Assembly (NCBI GenBank): GCA_003282155.1 | Contig: QBZY01000010.1 | Location: 1 to 49,855 of the forward strand | Origin: Pelagibacteraceae bacterium AG-337-I02 | GTDB taxonomy: Bacteria; Pseudomonadota; Alphaproteobacteria; HIMB59; GCA-002718135 | Direction of reading: 5' to 3' | DNA length: 49,855 nucleotides | Part shown: positions 16,535-24,651 of the stretch, one piece after another | How positions within the stretch are numbered: position 1 is the stretch's first letter | Layout: every line of letters starts with the position of its first letter | Position numbers and translations under genes: made by a program | Notes under the pieces: model-generated | Told to the model about the DNA's origin: nothing | What the model saw: the letters and a program-made list of their open reading frames with translations, nothing else | Database searches by the model: none

Positions 16535-18142
16535 ATGAAAAAACTATATGTGGTTATAGTTGCAGTGTTGGCTCATCTGATGTTCATTTCATCAGCTTCA
16601 GCCCAACCTACAAATAGTAACCAACTATCCGATCCTCGTGTTAGACAAGCTTTGTGTATGGCTATCGACATGAAAACAATCGGTGAAACATTATTTGAAG
16701 ATCAAATCATAATGGCGGATAGTTTATTACCAAACGGTCCAATGAAGTCTCCAAATCTACCTGATCTCAGTTACAATCCTGAAAAGGCTCGTCAACTGTT
16801 AGCAGAAGCAAATTGGGACTCTGATAGAGAACTTGATATGGTATTCTATTATGGAGATCAGCTGACTGCTGACTTCATGGCAGCAATTCAAGCATACTTT
16901 GCTGATGTTGGTGTTAAAATGACTTACCGTCTATTACAAGGTGATGTTGGTGCACAACTTAATTCAGTTCCTGATGATGGTGTGAATGGACCAGCTGCTG
17001 TTGACTATGACTTAGGTTATGGTGCTCGTGCAGCAATTGCAATGCAAGAATATTACAATACATTTAAAACAGGTCTAAACCCACAAACTCCTGGTGATCC
17101 AACAATGGATGCGCTTATTGAAAAAATTAATTCAAGTGCAGATCCAGAAGTTCTAAAACCTGCTTTCTTTGAAATACAAGAATATCAAATGCAGCAAGTT
17201 AACATTTGCCCATTATACTATCAAAAATTATTCATCTATGAGAGTAATAAAGTTGATAGAAATGGTGGATCTTATGGTAACGCTCAGTATAACTATAACT
17301 GGGGAATTACTGATTGGAATGTAAGTGGTGGCACTATGCAAACTAACACAGGTCCAGTTGAATTCTTTGAGCAACCTTGGTACAACCTAGGTTTATGGAT
17401 ACACAATAAAGTTGTTTTCGATAGACTTTTAGTTGCTGATGGTGCGTTACAACCAGTTGGATGTTCAGCTTGTGAAAGTTATGAGTTATCAGCTGATGGT
17501 CTAAGTTTAACATTTAAACTAAAAGATGGTCTTACTTTCCATGATGGAAACGATGTGACTGTTGAGGATGTAGCATGGAGTATTCGTACTGCTATGAAAG
17601 CACCTCAAATGCACGCTCTTATCGGAAACACAGTTGGTTCGATCAAAGGCGCTGATGCATTCAAAGATGGTTCAACTGATGATGTTTCAGGTATTAAATA
17701 CAATATTGCAGACAGAGTAATTACGTTAGAATTAACAAAAATTGATCCTAACATCTTAACTACTTTCACTCAATTTGCTATTTTACCTAAGCACTTATTA
17801 GGTGATGTTGATCCTTTGAAATTCCAACAAAGTGATTTCTGGCAAATGCCGATAGGATCTGGAGCATTCAAAATTACTGAAGTTAAAATGAACGACTTTG
17901 CAAAGTTCGAACCTTTTGACGGCTATCATGGCGGTAAAGCTGGTTTTGATATCATTGCTTACCCAAGTTATGATGGTGATGGTAACTTAATTAAAAATGC
18001 TGCTGCAGGAAAAATGGACTACGGATTTACTAAAAACGTGGCCGATGTTGCTGCACTAGATGCTATGGACAACATGGGAACTAAAGCTGTTGATATCCCT
18101 TATACTCGTATGATGTGGATTATGCAGTATCCAAAACCATAG
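16535..18142 (+). CDS. circularly permuted family 5 (DppA/OppA-type) ABC solute-binding protein
   Basis: A 535-residue exported protein with a signal peptide (1-23, ending ASA). In SBP_bac_5 proteins the order is: N-terminal 'GG.l', 'ES[WY].lS.DG.t..FkL.dG..FHDG...tA.DV..S', 'G[TS]Gp[YF].i', then in the second half 'DpRVRqAl..AiDr', 'A..LLaeA', and the C-terminal lobe. Here the second half comes first: LSDPRVRQALCMAIDMKTIG at 31-50, KARQLLAEANW at 84-94, and the usual C-terminal end near WGITDWNVS at 256-264. The mature N-terminal start GGTMQTNTGPVE follows at 265, then ACESYELSADGLSLTFKLKD at 312-331, FHDGNDVTVEDVAWSI at 335-350, and GSGAFKI at 441-447. The protein ends (YTRMMWIMQYPKP) exactly where a normal protein would run into 'DPRVRQAL'. 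All parts are present once. Total length is normal. It feeds the ABC transporter that follows. Confidence 0.93.
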   Translation: MKKLYVVIVAVLAHLMFISSASAQPTNSNQLSDPRVRQALCMAIDMKTIGETLFEDQIIMADSLLPNGPMKSPNLPDLSYNPEKARQLLAEANWDSDRELDMVFYYGDQLTADFMAAIQAYFADVGVKMTYRLLQGDVGAQLNSVPDDGVNGPAAVDYDLGYGARAAIAMQEYYNTFKTGLNPQTPGDPTMDALIEKINSSADPEVLKPAFFEIQEYQMQQVNICPLYYQKLFIYESNKVDRNGGSYGNAQYNYNWGITDWNVSGGTMQTNTGPVEFFEQPWYNLGLWIHNKVVFDRLLVADGALQPVGCSACESYELSADGLSLTFKLKDGLTFHDGNDVTVEDVAWSIRTAMKAPQMHALIGNTVGSIKGADAFKDGSTDDVSGIKYNIADRVITLELTKIDPNILTTFTQFAILPKHLLGDVDPLKFQQSDFWQMPIGSGAFKITEVKMNDFAKFEPFDGYHGGKAGFDIIAYPSYDGDGNLIKNAAAGKMDYGFTKNVADVAALDAMDNMGTKAVDIPYTRMMWIMQYPKP

Positions 18143-18156
18143 TTAAATTAAACATT

Positions 18157-18191
18157 AAAGCTGAGGCATTTGCCTCAGCTTTTTATTTTTA
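18157..18191 (+). terminator. terminator/attenuator between the binding protein and permease genes
   Basis: A 12-bp perfect stem (AAAGCTGAGGCA/TGCCTCAGCTTT) with a 2-nt loop, then TTATTTTTATT. It is the strongest hairpin in the window. Its place between the binding-protein gene and the permeases suggests partial termination, giving excess binding protein over membrane parts, as is known for other ABC operons. Confidence 0.88.
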
Positions 18192-18207
18192 TTAACGGGA
18201 AGTAATA

Positions 18208-19173
18208 ATGACAACTTACATTGCTCAACGCTTGATTATTTTCTTTCCGATGCTTCTTGTCATAAGTTTTCTTGTTTATTCGGGATTAGAATTATCTCCA
18301 GGTGATGCTGTATCACATATGATTAGCCCAGAACTTGCATCAACAATTACTGCTGAACAACTTGATGCAATGCGTGAAGCGTATGGGCTAAATCAAAGTT
18401 TCATAACAAGATATTGGATTTGGTTAACAAGCATGGTTCAAGGGGACATGGGTTACTCCATGGCTGGTGGAGTTGCTATTTCTGAAATAATGATAAAAAC
18501 AGTTCCTGCAACTTTGGAACTATCAATGGTTGCTTTATTTTTCTCAACCATTTTAGGTTGTTCTTTAGGTGTGATTAGTGCACTTAAAAGAGGTTCTGGA
18601 ACTGATAATTCTCTCACAGTTGCTGGAATGGCTGGAGTTTCTATCCCAGAATTTTTCTTTGGATTAGTTGCAATTCTATTGTTTGCCATTGAATTAAAAT
18701 GGCTTCCTGTTGGTGGAAGACTCATGCCACATTATGAAACAGTGTGGGATAGAATTCCAAATATTGTTCTCCCTTCCTTAGTATTAGCATTAATGATGAC
18801 TGCTGGAGCGATGCGTTATGCACGTTCGTCTATGTTAGATGTTCTTGCAAGAGAATTTATTACAACAGCTCGATCAAAAGGTATGCCAGAATGGAGGGTA
18901 AATATTTTACATGGTTTTAGAGTTGCTTTAACACCAGTTGTAGTTTTAATTGGCTTTCGTCTACCATTACTTATTGGTGGATCAACTATTATAGAACAGG
19001 TTTACCAGTGGCCTGGAATTGGGAGTATGTTTATTCGATCTGTTCGTGCATCAGATTATCCATTAGTTATGACAATATCTCTAATGTATGTATTTGTGGT
19101 TCTTACAGCAAGCTTAATTATAGATGTATTGACGGCATTAATTGATCCAAGGGTCAGATTAGGTAAGGAATAA
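18208..19173 (+). CDS. dppB: peptide/nickel-type ABC transporter permease (DppB-like)
   Basis: A 321-residue inner-membrane permease with six predicted helices. The DppB/OppB N-terminus (YIAQRLIIFFPMLLVISFLV), the 'PGD' after the first helix, and the cytoplasmic EAA loop (EFITTARSKGMPEWRVNILH, then the G-rich continuation) are typical. The end LIDVLTALIDPRVRLG is the family ending. It pairs with the DppC-like protein, with which it shares an A (TAATG). The imported substrate is probably set by the permuted binding protein; nan genes downstream suggest an amino sugar, sialic acid or glycopeptide rather than a free dipeptide, which is inference. Confidence 0.93.
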   Translation: MTTYIAQRLIIFFPMLLVISFLVYSGLELSPGDAVSHMISPELASTITAEQLDAMREAYGLNQSFITRYWIWLTSMVQGDMGYSMAGGVAISEIMIKTVPATLELSMVALFFSTILGCSLGVISALKRGSGTDNSLTVAGMAGVSIPEFFFGLVAILLFAIELKWLPVGGRLMPHYETVWDRIPNIVLPSLVLALMMTAGAMRYARSSMLDVLAREFITTARSKGMPEWRVNILHGFRVALTPVVVLIGFRLPLLIGGSTIIEQVYQWPGIGSMFIRSVRASDYPLVMTISLMYVFVVLTASLIIDVLTALIDPRVRLGKE

Positions 19174-20087
19174 TGGCAAAGACATCTTTAGATAGAAAAT
19201 TTGATCAAATTAAAAAACGTGAAGAAGAAAAATCATTTTCAATTAAAAAAAGAAGCAGAATAGTCAGTAAATTTTTAAATAACCGCTTAGCAGTTGTTGG
19301 TCTAATTATTTTTACTATTATTATTTTAGCTTCTTTATTTGCTCCATTACTTTCGCCATACGATCCTATGCGTGTTGATCTTCGCTCAATGAGGCAAGCG
19401 CCATCTTTTGATCATTGGTTTGGCACAGATAGTACAGGGCGTGATGTTTTTACGAGAGTTTTATTTGGTGGAAGAGTTTCAATTTTTATTGGTTTAGGAA
19501 GCGCTATATTATCTGCAGTAGTTGGCATCGCAGTTGGTTGTTATGCAGGTTACAAAGGTGGTTGGATAGATGTAATTGCTCTTAGAGTTTCTGAAATATT
19601 TATGTCGTTCCCTCAAATAATATTAGTTTTATTATTAGTATCAATAACTGGTCAAAGTTTATTTAATCTTATGGCTATATTTATTCTTACTGGATGGGGG
19701 GGGATGTATAGGCTTGCTAGAGCACGTATGTTGTCATTACGTGAGGAAGAATATGTTCAAGCTCTGAGAAGTTTTGGACTTTCGACCTTTACTATTTGCT
19801 ACAAACATATGTTACCAAATGCTTTAAGTCCTATAATGGTTAATATAACTCTTTCGACGGCTATGTTTATTTTAACAGAAGCTGGTTTAAGTTTTTTAGG
19901 ACTGGGAGTGCCGTTAAATATTCCAACATGGGGAAATATACTCAATGTTGCTCAAGATATTTTAATTTTACAAAACTATTGGTGGATGTGGGGACCGGTT
20001 GGAATAGTAATTTCAGTATTTGTACTTTGTGTTAATTTTATAGGAGATGGTTTGAGAGATTCAACAGATCCATCGCAACAAGGATAG
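19173..20087 (+). CDS. dppC: peptide/nickel-type ABC transporter permease (DppC-like)
   Basis: A 304-residue permease. A charged N-terminal 50 residues precede the first helix; then LLSPYDPMRVDLRSMRQAPS and HWFGTDSTGRDVFTRVLFGG, the standard DppC/OppC signature. The EAA loop (EEEYVQALRSFGLSTFTICY) interacts with the ATPases, and FVLCVNFIGDGLRDSTDP is the family ending. Its start overlaps the dppB stop by one base and dppD begins 1 bp after its stop, so all are one transcript. Confidence 0.93.
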   Translation: MAKTSLDRKFDQIKKREEEKSFSIKKRSRIVSKFLNNRLAVVGLIIFTIIILASLFAPLLSPYDPMRVDLRSMRQAPSFDHWFGTDSTGRDVFTRVLFGGRVSIFIGLGSAILSAVVGIAVGCYAGYKGGWIDVIALRVSEIFMSFPQIILVLLLVSITGQSLFNLMAIFILTGWGGMYRLARARMLSLREEEYVQALRSFGLSTFTICYKHMLPNALSPIMVNITLSTAMFILTEAGLSFLGLGVPLNIPTWGNILNVAQDILILQNYWWMWGPVGIVISVFVLCVNFIGDGLRDSTDPSQQG

Positions 20088-20088
20088 T

Positions 20089-21117
20089 ATGACAGATAAA
20101 AATAAGATAGCTCTCTCAGTTAAAAATCTCAAAACATTTTTCTATACTAATAATAGATGTAATAAAGCAGTAAACGGTGTTTCCTTTGATGTTGAAAAAG
20201 GTAAAACACTTTGTATTGTTGGCGAAAGTGGATGCGGAAAAAGTGTAACTGCAGCAACTATTATGCAACTTCTTCCAACTTTATCAAGAATTGAAGAAGG
20301 TGAAATTATTTTTCGTAAGGATGATAAAACCATCAATATTGAAAAATTGGAAAAGAATGGAAAAGAAATGAGAAATATCAGAGGTTCTGATATCGCAATG
20401 ATTTTTCAAGATCCAATGACTGCTTTAAATCCAGTTTATACAGTTGGTTTTCAAATAAGTGAAAATTTAAAATATCATACTAACCTTAATCGAAAAGAAA
20501 TAAGAGAAAAAAGCATTTCTCTTTTGAATGATATGGGGATTCCGTTACCTGAAAAGAGAGTAGATGAATATCCTCATAGTTATTCTGGTGGAATGAGACA
20601 AAGAGCTATGATTGCAATGGCAATGGCATGTAATCCAAAAATATTAATTGCCGATGAACCTACAACAGCTTTAGATGTTACAATTCAAGCTCAAATATTT
20701 GAATTGATGGAAAAACTTAAAGAGGAAAATGATACTGCAATCATTCTAATAACCCATGATATGGGTGTTGTTGCTGAATTAGCAGACAATGTTGCAGTTA
20801 TGTATATGGGAAATATTGTCGAAGCAGGTACTGCTGATGATGTTTTAAGACGGCCTACCCACCCCTATACAAAAGCATTATTAGAATCTGTTCCAGTTCT
20901 TGGTAGAGGAAAAAATCAAGATATAAATCCTATAAAAGGGTCAACACCCGACCCATACAACAGGCCTGTTGGATGCCAGTTTGCACCACGTTGTAACTGG
21001 CAAACAGAAAGTTGTGATGTGATGCCTGAAATTACACAAATAAATAAAACTCATCAAATTAGGTGCCATAAGTACGAACAATTTTTTGAAAAGTATGATG
21101 AAAAAAGAAATTCTTAA
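20089..21117 (+). CDS. dppD: oligopeptide-type ABC transporter ATP-binding protein (DppD-like)
   Basis: A 342-residue cytosolic ATPase: Walker A GESGCGKS near residue 46, Q loop MIFQDPMTALNP, signature YSGGMRQRAMIA, Walker B ILIADEPTTALD, and H loop ILITHDMG. The C-terminal oligo_HPY region (PTHPYTKALLESVP) and CQFAPRCNWQTESCDVMPE supply the Cys pattern that in this family can bind an iron-sulfur cluster, although here one or more of the usual four Cys is spaced in the common way. It forms a heterodimer with the DppF-like protein. Confidence 0.94.
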   Translation: MTDKNKIALSVKNLKTFFYTNNRCNKAVNGVSFDVEKGKTLCIVGESGCGKSVTAATIMQLLPTLSRIEEGEIIFRKDDKTINIEKLEKNGKEMRNIRGSDIAMIFQDPMTALNPVYTVGFQISENLKYHTNLNRKEIREKSISLLNDMGIPLPEKRVDEYPHSYSGGMRQRAMIAMAMACNPKILIADEPTTALDVTIQAQIFELMEKLKEENDTAIILITHDMGVVAELADNVAVMYMGNIVEAGTADDVLRRPTHPYTKALLESVPVLGRGKNQDINPIKGSTPDPYNRPVGCQFAPRCNWQTESCDVMPEITQINKTHQIRCHKYEQFFEKYDEKRNS

Positions 21118-22105
21118 ATTACGCGATGTAAAAGTGTACTTTCCTGTAAAAGCAGGAGTCTTCAATCGAACTGTCGGACATGTAATGGCGGTCGATGGTG
21201 TCGATTTAGATATTTATCGCGGTGAAGTATTAGGCCTGGCTGGTGAAAGTGGTTGTGGTAAAACTACTCTAGGTAAAGCAATCTTAAGATTGGTTGAGCC
21301 AACAAATGGTGAAGTCACATATGTTTCAAAGGAAGATGATGAAACAGAACTGACGTCATTAGAAAAAAAAGATATGGATCCTTTTCGAAAAAAACTTCAG
21401 ATTGTTTTTCAAGATCCTCATTCCTCTCTTAATCCTTCTTTTACTATTTTTGGATCTCTTCAAGATCCTTTAAAAAAATTTGGAGTTAATTCAAAAGAAG
21501 AAAGAAGAAAAATAATAGGTGATCTATTAGAAGCAGTTAATATGCGTAGAGAATATATGGATCGATATCCACATGAGTTTTCAGGAGGTCAAAGACAGCG
21601 AATTGGAATTGTAAGAGCTTTGTGTTTAGATCCTGAATTGATTGTATGTGATGAAGCCGTCAGTGCATTAGATGTGTCAATTCAAGCTCAAGTTTTACAA
21701 TTATTAATGCAACTAAAAAAAGATAATAATTTAACTTATCTATTTATTACACACGATCTAAGTGTAACAGAATATTTATGTGATAGAATTGCAGTAATGT
21801 ATTTAGGTAGAATTGTGGAACTTTGTGATTCTGAAGATCTTTATAAAAATACTCTTCACCCCTACTCTGAAGCTTTAATATCAGCAATACCAGTCGCAGA
21901 TCTTGATAAGAAAACTAAGAGAATTGTTTTAGAAGGAGATGTACCAAGTCCAGTAAATCCACCTAAGGGTTGTCCTTTTCATCCTCGTTGCCCTAAAGCG
22001 AAAGATATTTGTAAAACTGAAGTACCAACATTAAAAAAATATTCTACAAATGGTAATGAACATTATGCATCATGCCATTTGATCGATTTACCTGAAATAA
22101 GTTAG
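21095..22105 (+). CDS. dppF: oligopeptide-type ABC transporter ATP-binding protein (DppF-like)
   Basis: Start taken at the ATG at 21095, with another ATG next to it; a TTG at 21086 would add three residues. It overlaps the dppD end by 23 bp. Walker A is GESGCGKTTLGKA, the Q loop IVFQDPHSSLNP, the signature FSGGQRQRIGIV, Walker B LIVCDEAVSALD, and the H loop LFITHDLSV. The C-terminal CPFHPRCPKAKDICKTEVP is the usual oligo_HPY Cys region. It is the second ATPase of the transporter and is directly followed, after 2 bp, by nanA. Confidence 0.94.
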   Translation: MMKKEILKLRDVKVYFPVKAGVFNRTVGHVMAVDGVDLDIYRGEVLGLAGESGCGKTTLGKAILRLVEPTNGEVTYVSKEDDETELTSLEKKDMDPFRKKLQIVFQDPHSSLNPSFTIFGSLQDPLKKFGVNSKEERRKIIGDLLEAVNMRREYMDRYPHEFSGGQRQRIGIVRALCLDPELIVCDEAVSALDVSIQAQVLQLLMQLKKDNNLTYLFITHDLSVTEYLCDRIAVMYLGRIVELCDSEDLYKNTLHPYSEALISAIPVADLDKKTKRIVLEGDVPSPVNPPKGCPFHPRCPKAKDICKTEVPTLKKYSTNGNEHYASCHLIDLPEIS

Positions 22106-22107
22106 TA

Positions 22108-23037
22108 ATGACTAAATACGATCCAAAAGATCTTAACGGTGTTATGCCTGCAATGATCACATCCATTAATAAAGATGAAAGTATTAATAAAGATGGATTA
22201 AGAAAAATAATAAACCATCTTATAGCTGAAAAAGTTAATGGTTTGTACGTAACTGGTAGTACAGGTGAGACTTTTTTAATGTCACCGGATGAAAAAAAAG
22301 AAGTTCTTGATATTATTGTTGAAGAAGTAAATGGAAGAGTTCCTATTATTGCACATGTTGGGTCTATTGGAACTAAAATTACAACTGATCTAGCAAAATA
22401 TGCAACTAGTGCTGGAGTTGACGCATTATCAGCATTGCCACCTTTCTATTATAATTTTTCTAATGAAGAAATTTACAATTATTATAGTGACATTGCTCAA
22501 TCCTCACATTTACCAATTATTATATATAATATTAGTCATGCAAACTTGATGGACATTGATATGTTAAAAAGATTGGCTGTTATAAATAATATTAAAGGAG
22601 TTAAATATACAGCAGCAACACATTTTTACTTTGAAAAAATAAAAAAAGAAATTGGAGCATATTTTAAAATTTATTCTGGAATGGATGAAATGGCTCTATC
22701 TGGTTTAATATCAGGTGCTGATGGAATGATTGGATCATTTTATAATTTAATGCCAGAAATGTTTGTGGGAATTTTTGAAAATATGAAAAATGGTAATGTT
22801 TCTGAAGCAAAAAAATTACAAGATAAAGTCAATATGATCGTATTATATGCTTTAAAAAAATCAGGATATCCATTTATTAAAATGGGATTAAGTTGGATGG
22901 GAATTGATTCAGGATATGTAAGAAAACCTTTTTCAAGTATTGTCAATACAGAAATAGAAAAGGGAATTAAAGATGATTTGAAAAAATTAATTTCAGAAAA
23001 TGATCTTGAAGAAATAAAATTTTTAAAAGCATTATAA
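22108..23037 (+). CDS. nanA: N-acetylneuraminate lyase
   Basis: A 309-residue class I aldolase of the DHDPS/NAL family. The GSTGE carboxylate-binding motif is near residue 50, the catalytic Tyr is in IIIYNISHANL, and the Schiff-base Lys is in GVKYTAATHFYF. YSGMDEMALSGLISGADGMI closely follows the NAL subgroup rather than DapA. It cleaves N-acetylneuraminate (or a related nonulosonate) to ManNAc and pyruvate. The context with nanE and nanK 8 bp and 700 bp downstream, on the same strand, supports NAL over other members. Confidence 0.88.
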   Translation: MTKYDPKDLNGVMPAMITSINKDESINKDGLRKIINHLIAEKVNGLYVTGSTGETFLMSPDEKKEVLDIIVEEVNGRVPIIAHVGSIGTKITTDLAKYATSAGVDALSALPPFYYNFSNEEIYNYYSDIAQSSHLPIIIYNISHANLMDIDMLKRLAVINNIKGVKYTAATHFYFEKIKKEIGAYFKIYSGMDEMALSGLISGADGMIGSFYNLMPEMFVGIFENMKNGNVSEAKKLQDKVNMIVLYALKKSGYPFIKMGLSWMGIDSGYVRKPFSSIVNTEIEKGIKDDLKKLISENDLEEIKFLKAL

Positions 23038-23045
23038 CCAATCTT

Positions 23046-23729
23046 GTGAAAAAAAATATTTTAAAAAAATTAAAAAATAAAATCATTGTATCATGTCAAC
23101 CTAATGAGGGTGGCCCTCAGGACAAGACATCTATTGTTGTCTCTATGGCAAAAGCAGCAATACTAGGAGGTTGTGGGGGAGTACGAATAGAAGGAGAAAA
23201 AAATATCCGTGCCGTTAAAAAAAATATTTCAGTACCAATAATAGGAATAATAAAAAACGACTTAGCAAATTATAAAGTCAGGATCACTCCTCTCTTAAAA
23301 GATGTAGAAAAAATAATTAATAGTGGAGCAGATATAATTGCTTATGATGCAACGAATAGAAAAAGGCCTTTTTCAACAAAAGAAATTATTTTTAAAATTA
23401 AAAAAGCAAATCGTTTAGCTATGGCTGACTGCTCAAATCTAGCTGATGCTAAAAATGCTATTCTAGAAGGTGCAGATATTATTGGAACTACTCTTGCAGG
23501 TTATGTCGGAAAAAAAGTAAAAGACACGGATAAGCCAAATTTTAAATTAGTTAAAGAATTTAAAAAACTAAATTGTTTTGTAATGGCTGAGGGGCGTTAC
23601 AATTCTCCAGATCTTGCAAGAAAAGCTATATTAGCAGGAGCGGATGCAGTAACTATTGGAAGCGCTATTACGCGTATCGATAATATTACTAATTGGTTTG
23701 TAAAAAAAATTAAAAATAAAAATGAATAA
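23046..23729 (+). CDS. nanE: N-acetylmannosamine-6-phosphate 2-epimerase
   Basis: A 227-residue TIM-barrel enzyme starting at GTG. NanE features are present: IIVSCQ near the start, GGCGGVRIEG, VPIIGIIK, ADIIAYDATNRKRP, LAMADCSN, GTTLAGY, VMAEGRYNSPDLARKAILAG and AVTIGSAITR. The catalytic Lys is in GIIKND and the Glu in AEGRY. It converts ManNAc-6-P to GlcNAc-6-P. It overlaps the kinase gene by 8 bp, which points to coupled translation. Confidence 0.92.
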   Translation: MKKNILKKLKNKIIVSCQPNEGGPQDKTSIVVSMAKAAILGGCGGVRIEGEKNIRAVKKNISVPIIGIIKNDLANYKVRITPLLKDVEKIINSGADIIAYDATNRKRPFSTKEIIFKIKKANRLAMADCSNLADAKNAILEGADIIGTTLAGYVGKKVKDTDKPNFKLVKEFKKLNCFVMAEGRYNSPDLARKAILAGADAVTIGSAITRIDNITNWFVKKIKNKNE

Positions 23730-24603
23730 AAAAATATTTGAGAAATCAGGCATTGCTATTGATTTTGGTGCAACTAAAATATCAGTATCTGAAATTTTTA
23801 AAGGAAAATTTAAAAAAACTATAACTGAACCCACTTCAATAAGTAAAATAGGAAAAAATTACATTCAGCAAATTGAAAAAAATATAAAAACAGTAAATCA
23901 ATTAAAATTAAAAAAAATAGGTATAGCTATTACAGGTAGAGTTGATCAATCAGGAAATTGGTACCCAGTAAATAAAGAAAATTTAGGAACTTTTAAAATA
24001 CCTCTTAAAAAGCTTGTAGAAAAAAAATTTAAAACACCAACTACAATTATTAATGATGCTACTGCTGCAGCTTTTGGTGAAGCAATGTATGGAAAGGGCT
24101 ATAAATATAAACGTGTTGGATATATTACAATTTCAAGTGGTATCGGGGTGGGTATAATTTTAAACAATAAACCCTTTCTTTCTGAAACTGGTCTAGCTGG
24201 ACATTTAGGTTTTACAACCTCAAAATTGGGAAAAACAAAATGTGGGAGTGGAAGAATTGGTACTTTTGAAAGTATCGCTTCTGGTAAAGCAATGAGTAAA
24301 ATTGCTAAACAAAAAGGTTACAAAAATATCACAGCTGAGGAAATTTTTAAACTTAGTTTAAATAATAAAAAATGGGCCAGAAAAATAATTGATTTAAGTG
24401 CAAAATCTATCTCAGAATTGTGTGCTAATTTAAAAGCTATTTTTGATATAGATATAATTATTCTTGGTGGAAGTATTGGAATGGCAAAGGGTTATTTAGA
24501 ACTTGTTAAAAAAAATTTAGCGCAAGAACCTAAATTATTTCATGTAAAAGTAGTGAAGTCATCTCTTGGAATGAAAGCAGCAAAAATGGGTGTTTTGATT
24601 TAA
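23722..24603 (+). CDS. nanK: ROK-family sugar kinase, probable N-acetylmannosamine kinase
   Basis: A 293-residue kinase with phosphate loop AIDFGATKISVSE and catalytic Asp in INDATAAAFGE. The ROK signature region GHLGFT is followed by the zinc motif, normally CxCGxxGCxE, which here reads TKCGSGRIGTFE with two of the three Cys replaced by Thr. Some ROK kinases lack zinc, so activity is not excluded. Position after nanE supports ManNAc kinase. A weak hairpin (CACAA...TTGTG, then CTTTT) 1 bp after the stop may be a terminator or attenuator before the aminotransferase. Confidence 0.85.
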   Translation: MNKKIFEKSGIAIDFGATKISVSEIFKGKFKKTITEPTSISKIGKNYIQQIEKNIKTVNQLKLKKIGIAITGRVDQSGNWYPVNKENLGTFKIPLKKLVEKKFKTPTTIINDATAAAFGEAMYGKGYKYKRVGYITISSGIGVGIILNNKPFLSETGLAGHLGFTTSKLGKTKCGSGRIGTFESIASGKAMSKIAKQKGYKNITAEEIFKLSLNNKKWARKIIDLSAKSISELCANLKAIFDIDIIILGGSIGMAKGYLELVKKNLAQEPKLFHVKVVKSSLGMKAAKMGVLI

Positions 24604-24651
24604 ACACAAGAAAGTATTGTGCTTTTAATAAAAATTGCATAGGTTAATAAA

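Noticed and set aside
16535-18142. Permuted binding protein as two partial genes or an assembly chimera
   Set aside because: A single frame runs from a good signal peptide with strong ribosome site to a terminator, every family landmark occurs exactly once, and both joins are clean, which is unlikely for a misassembly. Raw reads would settle it.
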